Source: JBFKPQ01 sp041628225 (lineage in GTDB: Bacteria; Actinomycetota; Acidimicrobiia; Spongiisociales; JAENVV01). Taken from it: a stretch of DNA of 16,569 bases. The stretch lies in contig JBFKPQ010000044.1 of NCBI GenBank assembly GCA_041628225.1, positions 1-16,569 on the forward strand, read 5' to 3'. Position numbers and translations under genes: made by a program. Shown here in pieces: positions 6,558 to 13,022 of the stretch (its first letter is position 1; each line of letters opens with the position of its first letter). The notes beneath the pieces were generated by a model. The model did no database searches and had not been told where the DNA came from. It saw only the letters and a program-made list of their open reading frames with translations.

Positions 6558-8459
6558 TTGCGAACACCCCGGACCTTGCTGGCCCTCACGGTGCTGGTGG
6601 CCGGACTGGTCGCGCCCACGGCTGCCCAGGCCCAACAGGTCGCGGCGCATTCGACCGGCGACGAAGTGGTCTTCACCGGCGGGGGCTGGGGCCACGGGGT
6701 CGGCATGAGCCAGTACGGCGCCCAGGCTATGGGCGCCGACGGTCAGTCCTCGGAAGACATCATCGGTCATTACTACACGGGCGTCGCGCTGTCACAGCAC
6801 TCGGCGGTGTATGCCGAAGGTCATCTCCTGGCGACTCCCAACCCGGAGATCTGGATCGGGCTCCACGAGAACCGGACGTCGTTCACCTTCTCCGTCCCCT
6901 TCGACGCCGCCGGCGGCGTCGACCTCTGCCAGAACGGAGACGGCACCGGCCCATGCCCGAAACCCGACGCCACGCCGCAGCCCGGCGAAACGTGGGAGTT
7001 CGGCCGTCTGGCAGGGTCGGGCTCGGGGCAATGCGAGTTCCGGCGCGTCTCGCCGGGTCCGCTCGAGACACCGGCCGCCCCGGGCGCCTGCAAAGCCTCG
7101 ATCTCGTGGAGTGGGGAAGGGCAGGCCGAGACACTGATCGTCGAAGGCCGCGAGTACCGCCACGGAACCATCCGGGTCCGGCAGGGCCCGCTGCACATCG
7201 CCAACCTGGAATGGCGTTTCCACGTCTCGCTACAGATCCCTCTCGAGGACTACCTGCTGGGTCTGCGTGAAGTGCCGCTCGGATGGTCGGACGCCGCTCT
7301 CGAAGCCCAGGTGCTGACCGGCCGCACCTATGCGGTCTACAAGACGGCGGCCCGATACGGCTCCGCGGCCGACGAGTACATCGATCCGGATCGCCAGGAC
7401 CTCTGCTACTGCCATCTGCGTTCGACGCCGGTCGACCAGAACTACGAGGGCATGAACAATGAGCTGTTGTCGGCGTCGAACTACGGACGTTGGGCTGCCG
7501 CGGTGTCCAACACGGCCGGCCAGGTGATCACCCATGGCGGCTCGACGATCCAGGCGTTCTACTCGTCGTCGACGGGAGGCGTCACGGAGAACTCCGAAGA
7601 CGTCTGGAGTTCGGCCTTGCCCTACACGCGGTCCGTCGACGATCCATGGTCGCTGAGCGGCAATCCCAACGCGACGTGGACCAAGACGATCAGTACGGCG
7701 AGCTTGGCGACCAAGCTCGGATGGAACGAGATCACGAACGTCACGCTGGTGAACCCTTCACCGGCGGCGTCGATGGAGGTGACCGGCGTCAAGAACGGGG
7801 TCGCCACCACCGAGACCGTCAAGATCTCGAAGCGCTATTCCAGCCTCGGGCTGTTGTCGCCCACCGTCATCGGCATCGCCTACGTGTCGGCTGCCCCGCC
7901 GCCTCCTCCGCCGCCCGAGCCGGTCTTCGACGACATCGATGGCAGCGTCCACCTCGTCGACATCAATGACCTCGCGGACCGCAAGATCACCTACGGATGC
8001 AACCCTCCGGACAACACGCGTTTCTGTCCCCGCCAGTCGGTGACCCGGGGACAGATGGCTGCCTTCTTGGCGAGAGCGCTGAAATTGCCGGCGGCACAAC
8101 AGGATTTCTTCACCGATGACGGCAGTTCGATCTTCGAGAACGACATCAACCGTCTGGTGGCCGTGGCCGGTACCCAACTGGGATGCTCGGAATCGGGGTT
8201 CTGTCCGACGCGTGCGATCACGCGAGCAGAGATGGCGCAATTCCTCGTCGCCGCGATGGGTCTCGAAGCAACCGGATCCAAGACGTTCGTCGACATCGAA
8301 GATCAGGCGTTCAAGTCCGAGATCGTGACGATCGCCAATGCTGGAATCACCCTCGGTTGCAACCCGCCCGACAACGATCGTTACTGTCCGGATCGACCCG
8401 TGCTCCGACAGGAGATGGCGTCGTTCATCATGCGAACGATCCGCTACCTCGGCGGGTAG
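6558..8459 (+). CDS. Secreted SpoIID/LytB-domain protein with C-terminal SLH-like repeats
   Basis: The protein has 633 residues from the TTG at 6558, chosen for its AGGAGA site and the signal peptide right after it (RTPRTLLALTVLVAGLVAP, cleavage near AQAQ at 23-26). GGGWGHGVGMSQYGAQ at 41-56 is the hallmark of SpoIID/LytB proteins. The rest of the domain continues with IPLEDYLLGLREVP at 227-240, LEAQVLTGRTYAV at 248-260 and FYSSSTGGVTEN at 334-345. SpoIID of spore formers is a lytic transglycosylase that cuts denuded glycan strands; in non-sporulating actinobacteria the domain is taken to act on the cell wall, but its reaction is less clear. An insert at about 124-180 carries four cysteines. 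A PPPPPPP linker (447-453) leads to three SLH-like repeats (455-628). It sits 104 bases after the sugar dehydrogenase and 12 before the nucleotide-sugar dehydrogenase, so it may be co-transcribed with the latter. Confidence 0.88.
   Translation: MRTPRTLLALTVLVAGLVAPTAAQAQQVAAHSTGDEVVFTGGGWGHGVGMSQYGAQAMGADGQSSEDIIGHYYTGVALSQHSAVYAEGHLLATPNPEIWIGLHENRTSFTFSVPFDAAGGVDLCQNGDGTGPCPKPDATPQPGETWEFGRLAGSGSGQCEFRRVSPGPLETPAAPGACKASISWSGEGQAETLIVEGREYRHGTIRVRQGPLHIANLEWRFHVSLQIPLEDYLLGLREVPLGWSDAALEAQVLTGRTYAVYKTAARYGSAADEYIDPDRQDLCYCHLRSTPVDQNYEGMNNELLSASNYGRWAAAVSNTAGQVITHGGSTIQAFYSSSTGGVTENSEDVWSSALPYTRSVDDPWSLSGNPNATWTKTISTASLATKLGWNEITNVTLVNPSPAASMEVTGVKNGVATTETVKISKRYSSLGLLSPTVIGIAYVSAAPPPPPPPEPVFDDIDGSVHLVDINDLADRKITYGCNPPDNTRFCPRQSVTRGQMAAFLARALKLPAAQQDFFTDDGSSIFENDINRLVAVAGTQLGCSESGFCPTRAITRAEMAQFLVAAMGLEATGSKTFVDIEDQAFKSEIVTIANAGITLGCNPPDNDRYCPDRPVLRQEMASFIMRTIRYLGG
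7920..8441 (+). repeat. Three SLH-like repeats in the SpoIID protein
   Basis: Cysteine pairs lie at residues 481/490, 543/549 and 601/610, with 62- and 58-residue spacing. The middle copy has the short loop GCSESGFCP, the same loop type as the first repeat of the CAP protein. The outer copies have GCNPPDN(T/D)R(F/Y)CP. The last copy ends in VLRQEMASFI, matching the terminal repeat of the sugar dehydrogenase more closely than its own neighbours. Confidence 0.85.
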
Positions 8460-8471
8460 CATCCGGGCACC

Positions 8472-9755
8472 TTGGATCGTCGCGACTTCTTCGCCAATGA
8501 ACGCTGGACGGCCGGCGTCGTGGGACTCGGCTACGTCGGGCTCCCGCTCGCGGTCACGGCGGTGCAACGCGGCCTTCCCGCCATCGGGTTCGACGTCTCG
8601 CCGGAACGTGTCGAGTTGCTGGCAGCCGGAACGTCACCAATCGATGACGTCAGCGATGGTGACCTCCGAGCCGCGCTGGAGTCCGGTCTGACGGTCACGG
8701 CAGATGCGCAGCGATTGGCCGATGCCGATGTCATCTTCATCTGTGTGCCGAGTCCGCTCGGTCGTAACCGCCAACCAGACATGTCATACATCCAGGCAGC
8801 CGCCGACACCGTTGCCTCCGTGGCGCGACCGGGCCAGCTGGTCTCGTTGGAGTCGACGACGTATCCGGGCACGACCGAGGACATTCTCGTTCCGGCCGTC
8901 GAGCGCGCCGGCCTCACCCTGGACGAGGACGTGTGGGTGGCCTTCAGCCCGGAGCGCGTGTCTCCGGGCGATCCGCTCAAGACGGCAGATATCCCCAAGG
9001 TCGTGGGCGGTGTCACACCCGAATCCGGCGAAGTGGCCGCGGCCGCCTACGGTCGACTCGTTTCCGAGACGCACGTCGTTTCATCGGCCCGAGCGGCCGA
9101 GATGGCGAAGCTTCTCGAGAACACGTATCGAGCCGTCAACATCGGACTCATCAACGAAATGGCCCAACTGGCGCACGAACTCGGCATCGACATCTGGGAG
9201 GTCATCGAGGCGGCCGCCACCAAGCCCTTCGGGTTCCAGCGGTTCTCGCCGGGTCCCGGTGTGGGTGGCCATTGCATCCCACTCGATCCGCAGTTCCTGT
9301 CCTGGCGGGCCAAAGAAGCCAACTTCACGACCCGCTTCATCGATACGGCCGAGCAGGTGAATACGAAGATGCCGGCCTGGACGGCCGATCGGGTCGCCGA
9401 CCTTCTGAACCGGCATGGCCTGCCGGTGTTCGGCACACGGATCTTGGGCGTCGGCATCTCGTACAAGCCGGACATCGCCGACGATCGCGAGTCGGCATCG
9501 ATCCAGGTGCTCCAGCTCCTGGCGGCGCGGGGAGCCGATATCGGTGTCCTCGATCCGCTGGTACCCGCCGACCGCATCGCTTCGCACGGGTTCAAGGTGG
9601 CCGACGATCCGCACGACTACGCCGTCGCGGTGGTCCTCACCGATCACGCCGCCATCGACTACCGGGCCATCGCCGAGGCCGTGCCGCTCGTGTTCGACGC
9701 GCGCGACGCCTATCGCCGCCGCGGGATCGAGGCTTCGAACGTCGAAGTGTTGTGA
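8472..9755 (+). CDS. Nucleotide-sugar dehydrogenase (UDP-N-acetylhexosamine 6-dehydrogenase type)
   Basis: The protein has 427 residues and begins at the TTG at 8472, 12 bases after the SpoIID stop; no later start keeps the N-terminal strand intact. The Rossmann motif GLGYVGLP is at 18-25. ESTTYPGTTE at 127-136, AKLLENTYRAVNIGLINE at 212-229 and the active-site GPGVGGHCIPLDP at 261-273, with catalytic Cys268, identify the UDP-glucose/GDP-mannose dehydrogenase superfamily. SYKPDIADDRES at 330-341 marks the C-terminal substrate domain. The enzyme oxidises the sugar C6 hydroxyl to a carboxylate in two NAD-dependent steps. The KPFGFQRFSPGPG stretch resembles WbpA/WecC-type enzymes acting on UDP-GlcNAc or UDP-ManNAc more than UDP-glucose enzymes; this is from family memory and would need a tree. 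The product would be an acidic sugar donor for the glycosyltransferases nearby. It overlaps the next gene by four bases. Confidence 0.9.
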   Translation: MDRRDFFANERWTAGVVGLGYVGLPLAVTAVQRGLPAIGFDVSPERVELLAAGTSPIDDVSDGDLRAALESGLTVTADAQRLADADVIFICVPSPLGRNRQPDMSYIQAAADTVASVARPGQLVSLESTTYPGTTEDILVPAVERAGLTLDEDVWVAFSPERVSPGDPLKTADIPKVVGGVTPESGEVAAAAYGRLVSETHVVSSARAAEMAKLLENTYRAVNIGLINEMAQLAHELGIDIWEVIEAAATKPFGFQRFSPGPGVGGHCIPLDPQFLSWRAKEANFTTRFIDTAEQVNTKMPAWTADRVADLLNRHGLPVFGTRILGVGISYKPDIADDRESASIQVLQLLAARGADIGVLDPLVPADRIASHGFKVADDPHDYAVAVVLTDHAAIDYRAIAEAVPLVFDARDAYRRRGIEASNVEVL

Positions 9756-10777
9756 GGCGGCTGCTCGTTCTCACGACCGTGCATCATGCCGATGACACGA
9801 GAATCCGCGAGAAGCTGATCCGCACCCTCGACGGCGGCTGGCAGATCGACTACCGCACCCGCCCGCCCGCACCTGCGTCGGACGACGGCATGTTCTGGCG
9901 TCCATTGCGCGGCTCGCGCCTCGTGCGAAACCTGGCCGCGGCGTCGCTCCTCAAGTTCTCCCGCCACGACGCGGTCGTCATCCATGACCCCGAGTTGCTT
10001 CCCGCCGCACTCGCCGCCAGCCTCATCCGCCGTCGACCCGTCGTGTTCGACGTCCACGAGGACATCCCGGCTCAGATCATGACCAAACCGCAACTACCGC
10101 TGCGCCGTTCGCTGGCGGCGATCGCGGCGCTGCTCCTGCGGTGGGCTGAGCGACGCCTCGTCGTCACCCTGGCCGAACCGGGTTACCAACGACTGTTCCG
10201 GCAGCAACACCCGGTGTTCGCCAACTACCCGGATCCAGCTCGGTTGCCCCCGCCGGCCGCCGATGGCGGCTACGCCGTCTACGTCGGCGACGTGACCGAG
10301 CTGCGCGGTGTCCCGTTGGCGGTGCGCGCCTGTGTTCGCGCCGGACTGCCGTTGATCGTCGTCGGCCGGTGTTCGCCCGACCTCGCCGATCGCCTCCGGG
10401 CCGAAGCGACGGCTGCCGGTGGATCGGTCGACGTGCGCGGTCGCCTTCCACATCGTGCAGCCCTCGACGTCATGCGGTCCGCCCGCGTGGGGCTCTCACC
10501 GTTGCAAGACATCCCGAACTACCGCCACTCCCTGCCGACCAAGGTCCTCGAGTACCTCGGGGTCGGCATTCCTGTGATCGCCAGTGATCTGCCGGGCACG
10601 GCTGCGGTCATCGGCGATCACCCGGCGGTCAGATTGCTCACCCCCGATGATGAGGACGCCTGGGTCGATGCGTTGCGAGCCGTGTCCGATGACGACCGGG
10701 CGGCCGCTCGGACGGTCGAGGTAGGGGCAGGATGGCCCGCCGCCGGCGTCCGCGACTTCTACGACTCGCTGGGCTGA
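9752..10777 (+). CDS. Glycosyltransferase family 4 (GT-B fold)
   Basis: The protein has 341 residues, starting at the GTG at 9752 inside the stop of the preceding dehydrogenase (GTGA overlap), so the two are almost certainly translationally coupled. The long open frame upstream is an out-of-frame shadow of the dehydrogenase. The N-terminal half has RRLLVLTTVHHADDTRIREK at 2-21, VVIHDPELLPAA at 75-86 and VVFDVHEDIP at 97-106. The C-terminal half has YVGDVTELRGV at 177-187, IVVGR at 202-206 and SLPTKVLEYLGVGIPVIASD at 260-279, the sugar-nucleotide-binding E-x7-E region of family 4. It probably transfers a sugar, perhaps the uronate made by its partner, onto a lipid-linked oligosaccharide at the cytoplasmic face of the membrane. 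Its last 19 bases overlap the 3' end of the convergent glycosyltransferase. Confidence 0.87.
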   Translation: MRRLLVLTTVHHADDTRIREKLIRTLDGGWQIDYRTRPPAPASDDGMFWRPLRGSRLVRNLAAASLLKFSRHDAVVIHDPELLPAALAASLIRRRPVVFDVHEDIPAQIMTKPQLPLRRSLAAIAALLLRWAERRLVVTLAEPGYQRLFRQQHPVFANYPDPARLPPPAADGGYAVYVGDVTELRGVPLAVRACVRAGLPLIVVGRCSPDLADRLRAEATAAGGSVDVRGRLPHRAALDVMRSARVGLSPLQDIPNYRHSLPTKVLEYLGVGIPVIASDLPGTAAVIGDHPAVRLLTPDDEDAWVDALRAVSDDDRAAARTVEVGAGWPAAGVRDFYDSLG

Positions 10778-11730
10778 CCCGGCGTCCCTCCGACCAGGAA
10801 GCCGGTCCCCCATGAGAGATGCATGGTGGTGGCGGCCGCGGGCAGGAGGACCGCCGCCGGTTCTCTGTGCCGAACCCCCTCGATGACGGCGGCGCCGACG
10901 AGCGCGCTGGCGTACGCAACGGGCACCACGGCCCCGAGGGTTCGAGCGCCCGATCCCCACATGACCGCGGAGGCCACCACCGACACCACGAGAGCCGGCG
11001 GTGCCAACTGACGCCATCGCCAGGATGCCGGGTGGCGGCGAAGCACCACGCGTTTCCACGAACCGTATTGGTAGTACTGGCGTGCCAGGGCGGAGAACGA
11101 ACGGCGGGGCCGGTAGACGACCTGAAGGTCGGGATGGAAGTACACGACGCCCTCGGCCTTTCGGAGCCTCACGTTCAGTTCGTAGTCCTGATTGCGGATG
11201 AGGGTCTCATCGAATCCGCCGACGTCGAGGAGTGCTGCCCGCCGGAACACACCGAGGTACACCGTGTCGGTCGGGCCGGCCTCGCCGCCGTAATGGAACC
11301 GGGCATCGCCGACTCCGATGGGGGAACTCATGGCGAGCGCGATGGCGCGACCGACCCACCCTTCGCCCTCCGCCCTCTGGATTCCGCCGACGTTGACCGC
11401 GCCGGTCGACTCGAGCAACTCCACCGCGCGTCGTACGTAGCCGGGCGGGAGCACGCTGTGGGCATCGCACCGGACCACGACGTCGCCGCCGGAAGCGTCG
11501 ATCGCCCGATTGAGCGCGGCCGGTGTGGTCGTAGCCGGGTTGTCGACGAGGCGTACCCGCTCGGCGGCGAAGCGTTCGACGGCCTCTCGGGTGCCGTCGG
11601 TGCTCATCCCGTCTGCCACGATCACCTCGAGCGTGCCCGGGTAGTCCTGGTCGAGCGCGGAACGGATGGCGGTCTCGATGGCGTCGGCCTCGTTGCGGAC
11701 GGGGATGACGACGCTCACGGATGGCCACAT
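10759..11730 (-). CDS. Membrane-associated glycosyltransferase family 2, ExoA-like
   Basis: The protein has 323 residues. I chose the ATG at 11728-11730 because SVSVVIPVRNEADAIETAI (4-22) is the first GT-A strand; the frame is open upstream to 12045 but runs antisense through the next gene. VIVADGMSTDGT at 36-47 binds the nucleotide, and VVRCDAHSVLPPGYV at 85-99 carries DAH in place of DxD, as in ExoA-type enzymes. GGFDETLIRNQDYELNVRLR at 171-190 is the acceptor/base region. Two or three hydrophobic segments between about 243 and 313 suggest a C-terminal membrane anchor. Family members lengthen succinoglycan-type repeat units; the sugar here is unknown. The gene is convergent with the family-4 glycosyltransferase, sharing 19 bases at the 3' ends, and divergent from the membrane-protein gene with only 34 bases between starts. 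Confidence 0.87.
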   Translation of the reverse strand: MWPSVSVVIPVRNEADAIETAIRSALDQDYPGTLEVIVADGMSTDGTREAVERFAAERVRLVDNPATTTPAALNRAIDASGGDVVVRCDAHSVLPPGYVRRAVELLESTGAVNVGGIQRAEGEGWVGRAIALAMSSPIGVGDARFHYGGEAGPTDTVYLGVFRRAALLDVGGFDETLIRNQDYELNVRLRKAEGVVYFHPDLQVVYRPRRSFSALARQYYQYGSWKRVVLRRHPASWRWRQLAPPALVVSVVASAVMWGSGARTLGAVVPVAYASALVGAAVIEGVRHREPAAVLLPAAATTMHLSWGTGFLVGGTPGQPSES

Positions 11731-11750
11731 GAGGGTCAGTTTCGCACAGG

Positions 11751-11756
11751 TAACAT
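11751..11756 (+). promoter_or_regulatory. Candidate -10 box TAACAT, leaderless-type
   Basis: TAACAT fits TANNNT and lies eight bases before the GTG at 11765. This supports a leaderless mRNA and a start at 11765. The in-frame ATGs at 11729 and further upstream would place the start before or inside the promoter and within the divergent glycosyltransferase gene. Confidence 0.45.
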
Positions 11757-11764
11757 GCCGCCCG

Positions 11765-12475
11765 GTGATCGTCGACCCCGACTTCCTCCTGACCCCCGGA
11801 CTCGTGCTGGCCATGTGGGCCGGGGGCATGGCCGCTGCCATCGCCGCCGTGGCCTTCTGGCGCATCGTCGGTCCCGGCTTCTTCTGGGTAGCCGGCGCCT
11901 CGACCTTGCTGATCGGCGGTTGGACCGTGTTCGGCGGCGGCCTCGGAGCGTGGGTCGGCGTCGGTGGAATCGTGGCGGCCATGGTGTTCGCTCGAAATCC
12001 CCGCCTCCTGGGAGCGGCCATGACCCTGGCGGCCTTGGGGTTCATCGTCGACGCCGCCGCACAGGGCGGCTGGCCCTTGGCGGTGACCGGTGCCGTGGCC
12101 CTCGGCGGGGTGACGGCGGAGATGCTGCTCGGTCACTGGTATCTCGTGAACCCGAAGATGCCGCGGTGGGCGCTGCGGAGACTCGACGTCGCCGGTGCGT
12201 CGGGGCTCGTCCTCGATGCCGCCCTCTTGGTGGCTGCCTCGGCGCTCGTGGGCGGGGGAGTGGTCGGTTGGGCCTTCCTCGGTCTGAGCTTCATGAGTGT
12301 GCTGTTGATGGTCGGGGTGTGGTTCTCGCTGAAGGAACCTTCGTACCCGGGCGTCATGGCGGCCACCGGCCTCTCGTACCTCGCCGTGTTGACAGCACTC
12401 GGAGCGACGGTGGCAGGCCGCTCGCTCGTGGGCCAGGCCGTCAATCTGCTCGCGGCCAGTAACCTCGCCCCGTGA
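11765..12475 (+). CDS. Polytopic membrane protein of unknown function
   Basis: The protein has 236 residues from the GTG at 11765. An in-frame ATG at 11729 would add 12 residues, but the TAACAT box favours the GTG. About eight hydrophobic helices can be marked near 10-32, 35-55, 58-76, 80-98, 104-126, 142-163, 166-187 and 196-217. The only distinctive soluble-looking stretch is GHWYLVNPKMPRWALRRLD at 123-141, a loop after the fifth helix that I recall from uncharacterised conserved membrane proteins in several bacterial phyla. No transporter or enzyme motif is recognisable. Its stop codon overlaps the GTG of the cobalamin adenosyltransferase by four bases (GTGA), so the two are translated together; a link to cobalamin or its use is possible but only inferred from that coupling. 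Confidence 0.75.
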   Translation: MIVDPDFLLTPGLVLAMWAGGMAAAIAAVAFWRIVGPGFFWVAGASTLLIGGWTVFGGGLGAWVGVGGIVAAMVFARNPRLLGAAMTLAALGFIVDAAAQGGWPLAVTGAVALGGVTAEMLLGHWYLVNPKMPRWALRRLDVAGASGLVLDAALLVAASALVGGGVVGWAFLGLSFMSVLLMVGVWFSLKEPSYPGVMAATGLSYLAVLTALGATVAGRSLVGQAVNLLAASNLAP

Positions 12476-13017
12476 AGATCTACACGCGCAAGGGCGACGA
12501 CGGTTCTACCGGTCTCTTCTACGGCGGGCGGGTGTCCAAAGCCGACCTCGCACCGGAGGCCTACGGCACCGTCGACGAGGCGGTGGCCGCCCTCGGCCTG
12601 GCCAGATCCCACGCCCCGGCCGACATGCAGACGGAGCTCATCGACGTGCAACGCCAACTGTTCGTCGTGGCCGCCGAACTCGCCACCGACCCTGCGAATC
12701 GCCACAAACTCGAAGACGGGGTCAGCCGCGTCACCGACGGCATGGTCGTCGACCTCGAACGCCGCATCGACCGTGTGATCGATGAGGTCGGTCTCCCGGA
12801 TTCTTTCATCGTGCCGGGTGAGTCGCCGTATTCCGCGGCCCTCGACGTCGCCCGCGCCGTCGTCCGGCGGGCCGAGCGACGATGCGTGGCCTACGGAGCT
12901 GCGGGCGGCCTCGAGGGGTCGCACGTCGTGCGGTACCTGAATCGCCTCGCCGACTACATCTACAGCCTCGTGCGTGCTGCCGAGACCGACTGGCAGCCGT
13001 CCCGGACCCAGGAGTAA
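12472..13017 (+). CDS. pduO: PduO-type ATP:cob(I)alamin adenosyltransferase
   Basis: This is a 181-residue soluble protein, the normal length for the family. KIYTRKGDDGSTGLFYGGRV (2-21) is the N-terminal ATP-binding segment. YGTVDEA at 31-37, SFIVPGESPYSAALDVAR at 111-128, VRRAERR at 131-137 and RYLNRLADYIY at 154-164 are the conserved PduO/MMAB helices. The enzyme transfers the 5'-deoxyadenosyl group of ATP to cob(I)alamin, giving coenzyme B12 for mutases such as methylmalonyl-CoA mutase. It is distinct from CobA/BtuR-type enzymes, although databases often also label PduO proteins cobO. The GTG start at 12472 lies in the stop of the upstream membrane-protein gene. Its TAA stop is only five bases before the pepA start, so the three genes look like one operon. 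No cobalamin riboswitch is visible upstream. Confidence 0.9.
   Translation: MKIYTRKGDDGSTGLFYGGRVSKADLAPEAYGTVDEAVAALGLARSHAPADMQTELIDVQRQLFVVAAELATDPANRHKLEDGVSRVTDGMVVDLERRIDRVIDEVGLPDSFIVPGESPYSAALDVARAVVRRAERRCVAYGAAGGLEGSHVVRYLNRLADYIYSLVRAAETDWQPSRTQE
13010..13014 (+). promoter_or_regulatory. Ribosome binding site for pepA
   Basis: AGGAG lies eight bases before the ATG at 13023 and spans the end of the upstream coding region, just before its TAA stop. It selects this ATG over the longer frame that is open from 12882 through the adenosyltransferase gene. Confidence 0.75.
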
Positions 13018-13022
13018 GCCGC

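Noticed and set aside
4372..6567. Minus-strand open frame of 731 codons across the sugar dehydrogenase gene
   Set aside because: It shows repeat-like protein text, but only because it is antisense to the SLH repeats. The plus-strand protein has a signal peptide and family motifs.
7758..8567. Minus-strand open frame of 269 codons
   Set aside because: Antisense shadow of the SpoIID SLH repeats; no domain and no start signal.
10819..12462. Plus-strand open frame of 547 codons
   Set aside because: It runs antisense through the ExoA-like gene and then out of frame through the membrane-protein gene, with low-complexity Arg/Gly-rich text.
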